From contig NZ_JAMGBC010000001.1 of NCBI RefSeq assembly GCF_023516495.1, positions 496,001 to 560,000 of the forward strand: 64,000 bases of DNA. Reading direction: 5' to 3'. Positions 40,003-49,805 of this stretch are shown in pieces. The position numbers and the translations under genes are program-made. This stretch comes from Sphingomonas anseongensis. Lineage in GTDB: Bacteria; Pseudomonadota; Alphaproteobacteria; Sphingomonadales; Sphingomonadaceae. The number at the start of each line of letters is the position of its first letter. Position 1 is the first letter of the stretch. The notes under the pieces are model-generated. The model saw nothing but the letters and a program-made list of their open reading frames with translations, did no database searches and had not been told where the DNA came from.

Positions 40003-41508
40003 GTGTCAGAACCCTATTATATCACCACCGCCATTTCCTACCCGAACGGCCCGCCGCATATCGGCCACGCCTATGAGGCCATCGCGGCCGATGTGATCGC
40101 GCGGTTCCAGCGCGCACAAGGCCGCGACGTGCGCTTTCAGACGGGCACCGACGAGCACGGGCTCAAAATGGCCCAGGCCGCGCGCGCGGAAGGCGTTGAG
40201 CCGCAGGCGTTCGCAGACAAAATGTCGCTTCTATTCCAGGAGATGTGCGATATTCTTGAGGTCTCGTACGATCGATTCATCCGGACGTCCGAGCCAGCGC
40301 ATCACCGGGCCAGCCAAGCAATCTGGACAGCGATGGCGGAGAAGGGGGACCTGTACCTCGGCCGCTACGAGGGTTGGTATTCGGTTCGCGACGAAGCCTA
40401 TTACGACGAGAGCGAGCTTACGCAGGGGGACGACGGCGAAAAGCTGTCCCCGCAGGGCACTCCAGTGGAGTGGACGGTGGAGGAGAGCTGGTTCTTCAGA
40501 CTGTCGGCTTATCAGGCGAAACTTCTCGACCATTATGCGGCAAATCCGGACTTCATCCGGCCGGAGAGCCGCAGGAACGAGGTCGTGCGCTTCGTCGAGG
40601 GTGGGCTTTCCGATCTCTCGATTTCAAGGACCAGCTTCGACTGGGGCGTGAAGGCGCCGGGAAGCGAGGGCCACGTCATGTACGTGTGGCTCGACGCGCT
40701 CACCAACTACATCACCGGTCTCGGCTATCCCGAAGATACGGAGTTGTGGCGCCGCTACTGGCCGGCAGACGTCCATCTGATCGGCAAGGACGTGGTCCGC
40801 TTCCACGCCGTCTATTGGCCGGCGTTCCTGATGTCCGCCGGCATCGAGCTTCCCAGGCAGGTCTACGGCCACGGATTCCTGCTCAGCCGCGGCGAAAAGA
40901 TGTCCAAGAGCATCGGCAACGTCGTCGACCCGCTGGTGCTGGCCGAGCGCTTCGGGGTCGACCAGCTGCGCTATTTCCTGATGCGCGAGGTCTCGTTCGG
41001 GCAGGACGGGAGCTATTCTGCCGAAGCGATCGTCAACCGGGTGAACGCCGAGCTTGCCAACAGCTTCGGCAACCTCGCCCAGCGTACTTTGTCTATGGTT
41101 TACAAGAATTTGGATGGCGCAATTCCGGCGCCGGGCAAGCAACCCGAAGACGCCGAGCTCCTGGCGAAGGTCGACGCCGCGGTGAAGGAGCTGGACGAGC
41201 ACTTCGAGGAGTTCGCCTTCTCCGTCGGGCTCGAAGCCTGGATGACTGCCGTTTTCGCCTGCAATGCCTATGTCGACACCGCTGCGCCCTGGGTCCTCAG
41301 GAAAAGCGATCCGGAGCGAATGGCGGACGTGCTTGGCACTTTGGTGGTGGCGATCCGCAAGCTCGCTCAAGCGGTGGTTCCTGTCGTGCCGGCTTCGGCC
41401 CAGAAGCTGATCGACACGATCGACGCTGCGCTGCAGGGGGCACTCGAGCAGCCTGTTCCGATCTTCCCGCGGCTCGAGCTGCCGGCAGAGGAGGGGGAGG
41501 CGGCGTGA
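40003..41508 (+). CDS. metG: Methionyl-tRNA synthetase
   Basis: Class I synthetase charging tRNA-Met; 501 residues. HIGH motif as PPHIGHAYEA near residue 20, TGTDEHG, and KMSKS exactly in GEKMSKSIGN. The zinc-knuckle region has no Cys cluster (YSVRDEAYYDES instead), and the C-terminal EMAP-like tRNA-binding domain is missing, so it is a compact zinc-free type. GTG start. Its stop overlaps the start of the TatD gene. Confidence 0.97.
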   Translation: MSEPYYITTAISYPNGPPHIGHAYEAIAADVIARFQRAQGRDVRFQTGTDEHGLKMAQAARAEGVEPQAFADKMSLLFQEMCDILEVSYDRFIRTSEPAHHRASQAIWTAMAEKGDLYLGRYEGWYSVRDEAYYDESELTQGDDGEKLSPQGTPVEWTVEESWFFRLSAYQAKLLDHYAANPDFIRPESRRNEVVRFVEGGLSDLSISRTSFDWGVKAPGSEGHVMYVWLDALTNYITGLGYPEDTELWRRYWPADVHLIGKDVVRFHAVYWPAFLMSAGIELPRQVYGHGFLLSRGEKMSKSIGNVVDPLVLAERFGVDQLRYFLMREVSFGQDGSYSAEAIVNRVNAELANSFGNLAQRTLSMVYKNLDGAIPAPGKQPEDAELLAKVDAAVKELDEHFEEFAFSVGLEAWMTAVFACNAYVDTAAPWVLRKSDPERMADVLGTLVVAIRKLAQAVVPVVPASAQKLIDTIDAALQGALEQPVPIFPRLELPAEEGEAA

Positions 41509-42284
41509 GGCTGATAGATAGCCACTGCCACCTCAACTACGAAGGGCTTGCCGAGCGGCAGGACGAGGTGCTCGCCACCGCGCGAGCTCGCGGCGTCGCC
41601 GGCTTCCTCAACATCTCAACCCGCCAAAGCGAGTGGAATGACGTCATCTCGGTCGCGGAACGCAATGACGACGTTTGGGCGACCGTCGGGGTCCACCCCC
41701 ATGAGGCAGATGCTCACCCGGACCTGGGCTCGGCCGCGCTCGTCGATGCTGCGGCGCATCCGCGGGTGATCGCGATCGGCGAGTGCGGGCTCGATTATTA
41801 TTACGACAAGTCGGACCGTGCAGCCCAGCGCGAGGGGTTCGACGCGCACATCCAGGCGGCCCGCGAATCCGGACTGCCGCTAGTCGTCCACACGCGCGAG
41901 GCGGAATCCGACACTGCAGAGATGCTTGAGGCCGCGGCGAAGGAGGGCGGTGTGACCGGCGTCCTCCATTGCTTCACGGGAAGCGCGGACCTGGCTCGCA
42001 AGGGGCTGGATCTTGGATTCTACGTGTCGCTGTCGGGGATCGTCACTTTCAAGAACGCCCGCGACCTTCAGGACACCGCAAAGTGGCTTCCCGCAGACCA
42101 GATGTTGGTAGAGACGGATTCGCCCTTCCTCGCGCCCGTCCCCAACCGCGGAAAGACGTGCGAGCCCGCTTTCGTTGCTGACACTGCCGCGTTTGTCGCC
42201 GAACTGAGGGGGGAGGACCTTGAGACCTTGGCGGAAACCACCACCGCGAACTTCTTTCGACTGTTTCCCAAGGCGGCAGAGTGA
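41505..42284 (+). CDS. TatD family metal-dependent hydrolase (DNase)
   Basis: 259-residue TIM-barrel hydrolase. Metal ligands are visible: DSHCHLN at the N-terminus, the GECGLDYYY Glu, VVHTREAESD, VLHCFTG, and ETDSPFLAP. Proteins of this family (TatD/YcfH) have 3'-5' exonuclease activity; the specific role is unproven. GTG start overlapping metG stop, the standard metG-tatD coupling. Confidence 0.95.
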   Translation: MRLIDSHCHLNYEGLAERQDEVLATARARGVAGFLNISTRQSEWNDVISVAERNDDVWATVGVHPHEADAHPDLGSAALVDAAAHPRVIAIGECGLDYYYDKSDRAAQREGFDAHIQAARESGLPLVVHTREAESDTAEMLEAAAKEGGVTGVLHCFTGSADLARKGLDLGFYVSLSGIVTFKNARDLQDTAKWLPADQMLVETDSPFLAPVPNRGKTCEPAFVADTAAFVAELRGEDLETLAETTTANFFRLFPKAAE

Positions 42285-42299
42285 AATCCTGGTCGGACC

Positions 42300-42881
42300 A
42301 TGGGGACTAACGGGCCGTACATCGTCTTCTATGTCGTCGCGGCCGTGTTCGTCGCGTCCTCGCTGATCGGGCGCCGAACGCCCCTCAGCACCACCCTCAA
42401 GATGACCCTGGCGTGGATCGGGATATTTGCCGTCGCCTTCGCCCTTTTTGCCTTCCGCAACGACTTTGCATGGGTCGGCAAGCGGCTGTGGGCCGAAGCG
42501 ACCGGCAATCCCATCGTGGAAGGTTCAACGGTCAAGATTCCGATCAGCGAAGACGGTCACTACTGGGTCCAGGCCAGGCTCAACGGACAAAGCGTCCGCT
42601 TCATGGTGGACAGCGGCGCATCGACCACGACGATCGGCAGGGACACGGCGGCGACCGTCGGCGTGGCCGCGGAAGGCCAGAGGGTGATGGTGAACACGGC
42701 TAACGGCGCGGCCTGGATGACTCAGGCGACCGCCGACCGGCTCGAGGTCGGAACGATCGTCCGCAGCGACTTCCCGGTCGATATCAGTTCACAGGAGGAC
42801 ATGAACCTGCTGGGGATGAACTTCCTGTCCACGCTCCGCGGCTGGCGGGTCGAAGGCAACACTTTGGTGCTTCAGCCGTGA
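42300..42881 (+). CDS. Membrane-anchored retropepsin-like aspartic protease (clan AA), copy 1
   Basis: 193 residues: two hydrophobic segments (about 8-24 and 36-56), then a retropepsin-like domain with the active-site motif VDSGAS (Asp104) and the closing LGMNFLSTLRGWRVEGNTLVL. Single catalytic motif means it must dimerise. This is the family of bacterial membrane clan AA proteases (TIGR02281-like). It follows tatD and is followed by a paralogue whose GTG overlaps its stop. Substrate unknown. Confidence 0.9.
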   Translation: MGTNGPYIVFYVVAAVFVASSLIGRRTPLSTTLKMTLAWIGIFAVAFALFAFRNDFAWVGKRLWAEATGNPIVEGSTVKIPISEDGHYWVQARLNGQSVRFMVDSGASTTTIGRDTAATVGVAAEGQRVMVNTANGAAWMTQATADRLEVGTIVRSDFPVDISSQEDMNLLGMNFLSTLRGWRVEGNTLVLQP

Positions 42882-43465
42882 CCAACGGTTTGATGCTGGG
42901 CAGCCTCTACATCTTGATGGCGGTGATGCTCCTCCTCGGCTCGCTGATGTCGAGGCGCGAGCCTTTCGCTCGGGCGTTGACGCACATCCTCACGTGGGTC
43001 GCGATCTTCAGTAGCGGGTTCATCCTGTTCACTTTCCGGGATAATCTGGATTGGGTCTGGGAGCGCGCACGCTCCGAAATCACGGGCGAGCCGGTCCATC
43101 AGGGCCGCGAGCTCAGGATCCCGATGGCGATCGACGGGCATTTCTGGGTCGATGCGCGAGTGAACGGCCAAAAGGTTCGGTTCCTGGTGGACAGCGGAGC
43201 CACGATGACGACGATCGACCGTGAGGAAGCAGCCGAGGCGGGAGTCCAGGTCAGCGAGACGGCAAATCAGATCGTCAGGACGGGCAACGGCTTCGTGAAA
43301 GTGGCGACGGGGCGGGCGCGGCGGCTTCGGGTCGGGACTATCGAACGGGACAATTTCGCGCTTCACGTGACGGAAAATGACGATTTGAACGTGCTGGGAA
43401 TGAATTTCCTGTCGACACTTCGTCGCTGGGGGGTTGAGGGGCGTTGGCTGGTCCTCGTTCCCTGA
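42878..43465 (+). CDS. Membrane-anchored retropepsin-like aspartic protease, copy 2
   Basis: 195 residues, same plan as the upstream gene: two hydrophobic segments, then VDSGAT with Asp105, and LGMNFLSTLRRWGVEGRWLVL at the end (the LGMNFLSTLR block is identical). The two are a tandem duplication that has diverged in the N-terminal half. GTG start overlapping the stop of copy 1 by 4 bases, so they are probably made in similar amounts and could form a heterodimer. Confidence 0.9.
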   Translation: MTNGLMLGSLYILMAVMLLLGSLMSRREPFARALTHILTWVAIFSSGFILFTFRDNLDWVWERARSEITGEPVHQGRELRIPMAIDGHFWVDARVNGQKVRFLVDSGATMTTIDREEAAEAGVQVSETANQIVRTGNGFVKVATGRARRLRVGTIERDNFALHVTENDDLNVLGMNFLSTLRRWGVEGRWLVLVP

Positions 43466-43541
43466 CACACCTAGGAGTTTACATAATACATATTATCAGA
43501 CTTAACGCTGCAGTCGGAAATGCGCTTCCAGGGGCCCCCTC

Positions 43542-44279
43542 ATGAACCTTGAGCGGCTCGTGGCCATCATGCGCCGTCTTCGCGACCCGGAGCGCGGCTG
43601 CGAATGGGATCTCAAGCAAAGCTTCGAGACCATCGCCCCCTACACGATCGAGGAAGCCTATGAGGTCGCCGATGCGATCGACCGCGGCGACATGGACGCG
43701 CTCGAGGATGAGCTTGGCGACCTGCAGCTCCAGGTCGTGTTCCACGCGCAAATGGCTGAGGAACGCGGGCTGTTCAGCCTCGATAACGTCATCGGCCGCA
43801 TCTGCGACAAGCTCGAGCGCAGGCACCCGCATATCTTTGGAAACGCTTCGGAAAGTCCCGGTTGGGACGCGATCAAGGCGGCCGAGCGCAAGCAGAAGCC
43901 GGACGACAGCGCGCTCGCCGGCGTGGCCAACACCCTTCCCGCTCTCGACCGGGCGATGAAGCTTCAGCGAAGGGCGGCTCGAACCGGTTTCGACTGGCCC
44001 GACAGCTCCGGAGCCCGGGCGAAGGTCAACGAGGAGCTTCAGGAGCTCGACGGCGAAACCGACCAGAAGCGCCGCACAGAGGAGCTCGGCGATCTATTGT
44101 TCGCGGTAGTAAACCTCGCACGACATCTCAAGATTGATCCGGAAGATGCTCTGCGTCATGCGAATCGTAAGTTCGAGAAAAGGTTTCGAGCGATTGAGAC
44201 TACTCCGGGCTTCGACACCATGAGCCTGGATGAGATGGAAGCGCTGTGGGTGAAGGCCAAGGCCGCTCAGAGCGACTGA
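43542..44279 (+). CDS. mazG: Nucleoside triphosphate pyrophosphohydrolase MazG
   Basis: 245-residue house-cleaning enzyme hydrolysing NTPs to NMPs and PPi. Two MazG domains: the first with ERGCEWDLKQSFETIAPYTIEEAYEVADAI and ELGDLQLQVVFHAQMAEE, the second with EELQELDGETDQKRRTEELGDLLF. The EExxE-type metal motifs are present in both. The 3' end overlaps the convergent hflX by 13 bases. Confidence 0.95.
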   Translation: MNLERLVAIMRRLRDPERGCEWDLKQSFETIAPYTIEEAYEVADAIDRGDMDALEDELGDLQLQVVFHAQMAEERGLFSLDNVIGRICDKLERRHPHIFGNASESPGWDAIKAAERKQKPDDSALAGVANTLPALDRAMKLQRRAARTGFDWPDSSGARAKVNEELQELDGETDQKRRTEELGDLLFAVVNLARHLKIDPEDALRHANRKFEKRFRAIETTPGFDTMSLDEMEALWVKAKAAQSD

Positions 44280-45577
44280 AACCGCGCCCAATTTTCCGGC
44301 GAAAGGCGAACCTGAAGGTGCAGATCCCCGTCGCGCATGTCCTGGCCGATGACGTCACCGCGCGCATGGAGCCAGGCAAGTTTCTCGCCGTCGCTTGCGG
44401 GCAGCTGGATCGAGTGGACGACATTGCCGCTTTGAAGCTGGTTCGAGATCCGCTGGCTGAGCACATCGAGGCCGAAGCCGGTCAGTGCCGAGATCGGCAC
44501 CACGTCCTCCCGGCGAGCGGCTTCCGCCTGAAGCGCCTCCCTGTCTTGCGGAGCCAGAAGGTCGACCTTGTTCCAGGCTTCAATCCGCGGCGGGGCGCCC
44601 TCGTCTTCCGGTCCGACACCTAATTGTGCAAGCACCTCGTCCACGTCCTCGCGCTGCGCTTCCCGGTCGGGGTGCGCCATGTCGCGGACGTGGACGAGCA
44701 GGTCGGCCGACGCCACCTCCTCCAAAGTCGCCCGGAATGCGGCGATGAGCTGCGTCGGAAGGTCGGACACGAAGCCCACCGTGTCCGACAGGATCGCCTT
44801 GTCGAATCCTGGCAGCTTGACGTCACGCATGGTGGGATCCAGCGTCGCAAACAGCATGTTCTCGGCGAGAACGTCACCACCGGTCATGCGATTGAAAAGC
44901 GTGGATTTCCCGGCATTCGTGTAGCCGACCAGCGCAATCACCGGCCACGGCGCACGCTGGCGCCGCCCTCGGTGAAGCGACCGGGTGCGCTTTACCTGCT
45001 CCAGCTCCCGCCGGATCCGAGCCATCCGGTCGCGGATAAGCCGCCTGTCCGCCTCGATCTGTGTTTCGCCAGGGCCGCCGAGGAAGCCGAAGCCGCCGCG
45101 CTGCCGCTCTAGGTGGGTCCAGCTCCTGACCAGGCGGCCCGCCTGATAATCGAGGTGGGCGAGCTCGACCTGGAGCCGCCCTTCCGAAGTCGCCGCCCTT
45201 TCCCCGAAAATCTCGAGGATGAGGCTGGTGCGGTCGATCACCTTCGTCCCGACCTGCTCCTCGAGCGATTTCTGCTGCACGGGGGTGAGCGGCGCGTCGA
45301 CGATGAGGAGGCCCGCTTCGCGCTCCTTGGCTTCCTCGGCGATCTCATCGATCTGGCCTTTGCCGATCAGGGTCGCGGGTTTGGGCGCGCGAAGCCTGAC
45401 GGTGCGCTGCGCCACGACGTCAATTCCGATCGCCTGCGCGAGCCCTACCGCCTCGTCGAGCTTCGCCTCCGAAGAGCGGCCGTTGCCCGGCCCGGTTCGC
45501 TCTATTCCGATCACGAATGCCCGTTCGCCTCGAGCGACGTCCAGAGCGCCGGCGCCGTCGGCGATTCTGACCGTCAT
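44267..45577 (-). CDS. hflX: GTPase HflX
   Basis: Ribosome-associated GTPase implicated in rescuing stalled or heat-damaged ribosomes; 436 residues. N-terminal HflX domain with the glycine-rich linker ([22 protein letters not shown]), then G1 [10 protein letters not shown]3 DTVGF and G4 NKVD. ATG overlaps the hfq stop (ATGA), the conserved hfq-hflX coupling. Confidence 0.96.
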   Translation of the reverse strand: MTVRIADGAGALDVARGERAFVIGIERTGPGNGRSSEAKLDEAVGLAQAIGIDVVAQRTVRLRAPKPATLIGKGQIDEIAEEAKEREAGLLIVDAPLTPVQQKSLEEQVGTKVIDRTSLILEIFGERAATSEGRLQVELAHLDYQAGRLVRSWTHLERQRGGFGFLGGPGETQIEADRRLIRDRMARIRRELEQVKRTRSLHRGRRQRAPWPVIALVGYTNAGKSTLFNRMTGGDVLAENMLFATLDPTMRDVKLPGFDKAILSDTVGFVSDLPTQLIAAFRATLEEVASADLLVHVRDMAHPDREAQREDVDEVLAQLGVGPEDEGAPPRIEAWNKVDLLAPQDREALQAEAARREDVVPISALTGFGLDVLSQRISNQLQSGNVVHSIQLPASDGEKLAWLHARGDVIGQDMRDGDLHLQVRLSPENWARFQSL

Positions 45578-46059
45578 TCCTCGTCCTCTTCGCCAGCGTC
45601 CATTCCGCCAAGCGAAAGCGGCTCGTCCGGCTGCATCGTGGAAATTGCGTGCTTGTAGACCAGTTGCACCTGCCCTCCCCGCTCCAGAAGTAGCGAGAAC
45701 TGATCATGGACTGTCACCAGCCCTTCCAACATGACGCCGTTGACCAGGAAGACCGTCATCCGCTTCCGTTCGCGCGCAGCAGCGGTCAGGAAGGCATCCT
45801 GCAACGCGGGATGACGGCTCCCTTCGGGCGCGCTCAGCTCGCCAAGGTCAAGCCCGGCCGCCGGCATGATGGTCGAGATGGAATGCTTGTAGACGAGCTG
45901 GTTCTGCCCCTCGCGTCTGAGGAGCAGCGAGAAGGAGTCGAACCAGGTTATGACGCCCTGGAGCTTGACGCCCTTCAACAGGAATAGGGTCAGCGGGGCT
46001 TTCGACCTGCGCGCGGTGTTAAGGAACTGATCCTGCAGGCTTACGGGCTTGGCTGCCAT
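45574..46059 (-). CDS. hfq: Double-length Hfq: two fused Sm-like RNA chaperone domains
   Basis: 161 residues, about twice the usual size. Domain 1 spans about residues 6-66 and domain 2 about 84-144, joined by a 17-residue linker; an acidic tail follows. Both keep the Sm1/Sm2 motifs: SLQDQFL and ALQDAFL (proximal Gln9, Gln87), FDSFSLLL and HDQFSLLL, and the YKH signature at 57-59 and 135-137 within VYKHSIST and VYKHAIST. The distal-face residues differ between domains (LLKGVKLQG versus LVNGVMLEG). A trimer would mimic the normal hexamer ring. Located between ntrX and hflX as expected for hfq. ATG 46059 chosen; a GTG codon precedes it. Confidence 0.95.
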   Translation of the reverse strand: MAAKPVSLQDQFLNTARRSKAPLTLFLLKGVKLQGVITWFDSFSLLLRREGQNQLVYKHSISTIMPAAGLDLGELSAPEGSRHPALQDAFLTAAARERKRMTVFLVNGVMLEGLVTVHDQFSLLLERGGQVQLVYKHAISTMQPDEPLSLGGMDAGEEDEE

Positions 46060-46072
46060 CACGGACGGTAAG

Positions 46073-47452
46073 TCACTCCTCGTCCCGCTTGTCGCCGATC
46101 CCCAGCGCTTTGAGCTTCCGGTGGAGCGCTGACCGCTCCATCCCGATGAACGACGCTGTCCTCGAGATGTTGCCGGAAAACCGGCGGATCTGGATCCGCA
46201 GATATTCGCGCTCGAAGGATTCGCGAGCTTCGCGGAGCGGGCTGCCCATGATCGTCATCGCCTGGCTCGAAAGCCCGGTCGAGCCCTGGTTTTCGAGGAT
46301 TTCCGACGGGAGCATGTCGACTTCCAGCCGCTCGACCTGCTCGCACGGAGCGAGGATGACGGTCCGCTCGATGATGTTGCGAAGTTGCCGGACGTTTCCG
46401 GGCCATTCGTGCGCCTGGAGCGCAGCGATAGCCTCATCCGACAGCGCAGGAGTTACGATCCGTCGTTCGGCGGCGAACCTGGCGACGAAGTGATTGGCGA
46501 GCTCGGGTATGTCCTCGCGCCGCTCGCGGAGCGGAGGAAGCCGGACTGGAACCACGTTCAGCCGATAGAACAGGTCCTCGCGGAACCTCCCCTGCGCGAT
46601 TTCCTGCGCGAGGTCGCGGGAAGTCGCTGACAGAACGCGGACGTCGACCTTCACCGGCCGCTGGCCGCCGACTCGCTGGTAGCTCTGGTCGGTCAAAACC
46701 CGGAGGATCTTGCCCTGGGTAGTTAGCGGCATGTCGGCGATTTCGTCGAGAAACAGGGTTCCGCCGTGCGCTTGCTCCAGGAGGCCCGGCCGGCTCACGT
46801 CCTCATTGTCGAGGCCGAACAGCTCCTCCTCGACCCGTTCCGGCGTCATCATCGCCGCCGACACGACGACGAACGGGCCGTTGGCGCGAGTGCTCCAGGC
46901 ATGGATCGTTCGAGCCGCGACTTCCTTGCCCACCCCGGCGGGACCGGTGATCAGCACCCGGCTTCCGGTCGGGGCGACCCGCTTCAATGTTGCTCGAACC
47001 GTGTTGATCGCAACCGAATTGCCGCTCAGCACCTCATCGTGGACGACATGCTGGCGAAGGCTCTCGTTTTCGCGCCTCAGCCGGTCGGTCTCTGTGGCCC
47101 GCGAAACCAGGTGCAGCAGGTGCCCGGCCTCGAACGGCTTTTCGATAAAGTCGACCGCCCCTTCGCGAACCGCGGCAACGGCCGTGTCGAGGTTGCCGTG
47201 GCCGGAAATCATCAGCACCGGAAGGCTCGGGTCGTTGTGCTTGATCTGTTGGAGCAGTTGCAGGCCGTCGAGCCTTGAGCCCTGAAGCCATACGTCGAGG
47301 AGAACCAGCGATGGTCTGCGGTCCTTGATCGCATCAAGCGCAGCGCTGCTGTCGGCGGCGGCGCGAACGGCATAGCCTTCGTCCTGGAGGACACCGCTGA
47401 CCAGGTCGCGGATGTCTTCCTCGTCGTCGACCACAAGCACTTCAAGCGCCAT
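46073..47452 (-). CDS. ntrX: NtrC-family response regulator NtrX, without GAFTGA motif
   Basis: 459 residues: receiver domain with phospho-acceptor Asp53 (LVLLDVW), AAA+ domain with Walker A GPAGVGKE and Walker [13 protein letters not shown], and a Fis-type helix-turn-helix at the C-terminus ([23 protein letters not shown]). Where sigma-54 activators have GAFTGA this protein has [19 protein letters not shown], so it probably does not remodel sigma-54 polymerase. NtrX lacking GAFTGA is known in other alphaproteobacteria. Partner of NtrY encoded just upstream. GGGAG precedes the ATG. Confidence 0.95.
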   Translation of the reverse strand: MALEVLVVDDEEDIRDLVSGVLQDEGYAVRAAADSSAALDAIKDRRPSLVLLDVWLQGSRLDGLQLLQQIKHNDPSLPVLMISGHGNLDTAVAAVREGAVDFIEKPFEAGHLLHLVSRATETDRLRRENESLRQHVVHDEVLSGNSVAINTVRATLKRVAPTGSRVLITGPAGVGKEVAARTIHAWSTRANGPFVVVSAAMMTPERVEEELFGLDNEDVSRPGLLEQAHGGTLFLDEIADMPLTTQGKILRVLTDQSYQRVGGQRPVKVDVRVLSATSRDLAQEIAQGRFREDLFYRLNVVPVRLPPLRERREDIPELANHFVARFAAERRIVTPALSDEAIAALQAHEWPGNVRQLRNIIERTVILAPCEQVERLEVDMLPSEILENQGSTGLSSQAMTIMGSPLREARESFEREYLRIQIRRFSGNISRTASFIGMERSALHRKLKALGIGDKRDEE

Positions 47453-47464
47453 CAGAAACGCTCC

Positions 47465-49723
47465 CTAAATATATGTTCCATCTTCACTTTCATTATCCGA
47501 TTGAGGCTCCGGGCCTTCCGCCTGCCGGTCCGCCAACTTGTCCACGTCGAATGCGATCCGCACATGCGTTCCGCCACCCTGGCGGTCGAGGAAAGCGATC
47601 TCGCCGCAATGCTCCTCGACGATCTTCTTGACGATCGCGAGGCCAAGCCCGGTCCCGCGGACGCGCGTCGTCATATAGGGCTCGGTAAGCCGCTCCCGGT
47701 CGGCCGGAAGGCCGATTCCCGTATCCATCACGTCGATGATCAGCTGGTCGCCGTCGCGGCGAAGGCGCAGCTCGACGCGGTCGCCGCTGAGATGATGCTC
47801 GCCCCGGCTACGCCTCGATTCAATGGCTTCAACGGCATTCTTCACGACGTTCGTCAGCGCCTGACCAAGCTGGCGGCGGTCGCAGATCATCGGGTAGTCG
47901 CCCGTCGGCGGCTCAAGCAGGAACTTGATTTCGGGATGCGCAACCTCGTGCAGGAACAGCGCCTGCCTGGCGATGTCGTGGACGTTCTCGCTGCGGAACA
48001 CCGGCTTCGGCATCCGCGCGAAGTTGGAGAATTCGTCGACCATTCTCCGAAGGTCGCCCACCTGCCGGACGATCGTGCCCGTCAGCCTGTCGAATGTCTC
48101 CGGATCCGATTGAACCTCTTTGCCGAAGCGCCTTTGGAGTCGCTCGGCTGCGAGCTGGATCGGGGTCAGCGGATTCTTGATTTCGTGCGCGACGCGACGG
48201 GCGATGTCTGACCAAGCCGCGCTCCGCTGGTCGGACAATTGGTCGGTGATGTCGTCAAAGGTCAGCACGGCGCCGTCCTGGTAGCGAACCCGCTTCACGG
48301 CGAGGGTGCGGCGCCCCGCCCCTGCCTCGACGTCGACGTTCGCCTCGCGTTCATCGCCGTGCATGAATTCTGCCAGCTCGGGCGACAGCTTCGAAAGGGC
48401 GGTGCCCTCGAGGGTTTCCTTCTCGGGCTTGAGAAGCGCGGCGGCCGACTTGTTGCTGAGCAGAATCTTATTCCGCGCATCCAGCGCGACGACGCCGGCA
48501 GTGACGCTGGACAGCACCGCCTCGATGAAGGCGCGGCGGGTATCGAGCTGCGTGTTCGCGGCGCGGAGCTCTCCCGTCTGTTCCTGAAGCCGGTCGGTCA
48601 TCTGGTTGAACGCATGGGCAAGCGTCTGGATTTCGTCCTCGGTTCGAGTGATCGGGACTCGCGCCGTGAAGTCGCCCTGCTCGATCCGGCCGGCGGCCTC
48701 GGCGAGCTGGCCGACCGGACGAACCAGCCGGTCGGCGAGACGCATCGCCGCCAGGATAGCGAGCGCGACGATGAGCAAGGCGCCAAGGAGGAGCGCGGCA
48801 TTGAACCGCAGCTGGTTCACGCGCGATCGGGCAAGAAGCGCCTGGTAGTCATGGAGAACGGCGTTAGCCCTGTCGATTTGCGCCTGGAAATCGGGATCGA
48901 AGACGCGTGCAGCGTACAAGTAGGTGGTCGGTCCATAATTGAGTCGGGTGAGCGCGCCGATCCTGTCTGACGAATTCACCGCGACAGTCTCTTTCGTCTG
49001 AAGGGCCGCAATCTTGTCGGGCGTGATCACTCGGTCCAGCGGGCGGTCGTAGGGATTGACCAGCACCAGCGTTCGGATTTGTTTATCGGGGCCGTAGGTG
49101 AAGATGATCGCCTCCGAGAGCTCCCGTTGGTAGACCTGAACCTTCGAGAACGCCTCGACGAAGCGTGGATCATCGATCGGAACCTGCTCCAGATAACCGG
49201 CGAGGTCCTTGCTCATCGCGACCGTGTTTGCCGACACCCGCTCGACCTCGTCATTGTAGGTCTCCCGAGCGAGCTGCACGGAATTCTCGAGCATGCCGCG
49301 AGCGCGGTCGGAGAACCAGAATTCCAGGCCGCTTTGGAAAAGAAGCGAGGCAAAGATCGCCACGAGCACGGTCGGAACCGCCGCGATGACCGAGAATTGG
49401 GCGACGAGCCGGGTGTGCAGCCGACCCGAACCGACCCCTCCCCTCTCCGCCCGCTGCATCGCGATCCGCCGAGCCAGAAGTACCATCAGGGCGATGGCCG
49501 GAATCAGGTTGGCGATCAGAAGCGCTGCGATCAGTGGCGCTTTCAGCAGTGATCCGGGTCTCGCGGGTCGCTGGAGCAGCCAGATGCTGAACGCGACAGT
49601 GGCTGCCAGGACCACAGCCGTGACAATTGCAGCATAGCGGTAGAATCGGCCGCTTTCGCGCTCGCGGGCCAGCCAGCTCCCCTTCTGCTCTCCGATTTCC
49701 GATTCGGTCGCGGCCACGTCCAT
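47465..49723 (-). CDS. ntrY: Sensor histidine kinase NtrY
   Basis: 752-residue membrane kinase: about four helices (two near residues 30-80, one near 100-120, one near 300), a large sensor loop, a HAMP segment (LVRPVGQLAEAAGRIEQGDF), a PAS domain (FIEAVLSSVTAGVVAL), HisKA with RRVAHEIKNPLTPI (His at about 512), and the ATP-binding G boxes (NVVKNAVEAIE, DTGIGLP, GTGLGLAIVKKI). It presumably phosphorylates NtrX; the pair is linked to nitrogen, redox or envelope control in relatives. ntrB and ntrC, often upstream, are absent here. The start is uncertain (ATG 49723; GTG 49744 in frame). Confidence 0.95.
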   Translation of the reverse strand: MDVAATESEIGEQKGSWLARERESGRFYRYAAIVTAVVLAATVAFSIWLLQRPARPGSLLKAPLIAALLIANLIPAIALMVLLARRIAMQRAERGGVGSGRLHTRLVAQFSVIAAVPTVLVAIFASLLFQSGLEFWFSDRARGMLENSVQLARETYNDEVERVSANTVAMSKDLAGYLEQVPIDDPRFVEAFSKVQVYQRELSEAIIFTYGPDKQIRTLVLVNPYDRPLDRVITPDKIAALQTKETVAVNSSDRIGALTRLNYGPTTYLYAARVFDPDFQAQIDRANAVLHDYQALLARSRVNQLRFNAALLLGALLIVALAILAAMRLADRLVRPVGQLAEAAGRIEQGDFTARVPITRTEDEIQTLAHAFNQMTDRLQEQTGELRAANTQLDTRRAFIEAVLSSVTAGVVALDARNKILLSNKSAAALLKPEKETLEGTALSKLSPELAEFMHGDEREANVDVEAGAGRRTLAVKRVRYQDGAVLTFDDITDQLSDQRSAAWSDIARRVAHEIKNPLTPIQLAAERLQRRFGKEVQSDPETFDRLTGTIVRQVGDLRRMVDEFSNFARMPKPVFRSENVHDIARQALFLHEVAHPEIKFLLEPPTGDYPMICDRRQLGQALTNVVKNAVEAIESRRSRGEHHLSGDRVELRLRRDGDQLIIDVMDTGIGLPADRERLTEPYMTTRVRGTGLGLAIVKKIVEEHCGEIAFLDRQGGGTHVRIAFDVDKLADRQAEGPEPQSDNESEDGTYI

Positions 49724-49805
49724 CAGTCTTGCCGTAGCACGCACCGTTGCAGAAACAACACAGTTCAGGCGAGCCGGGCTTCAGCTTGGCGCTGCTTTTC
49801 GTCCC

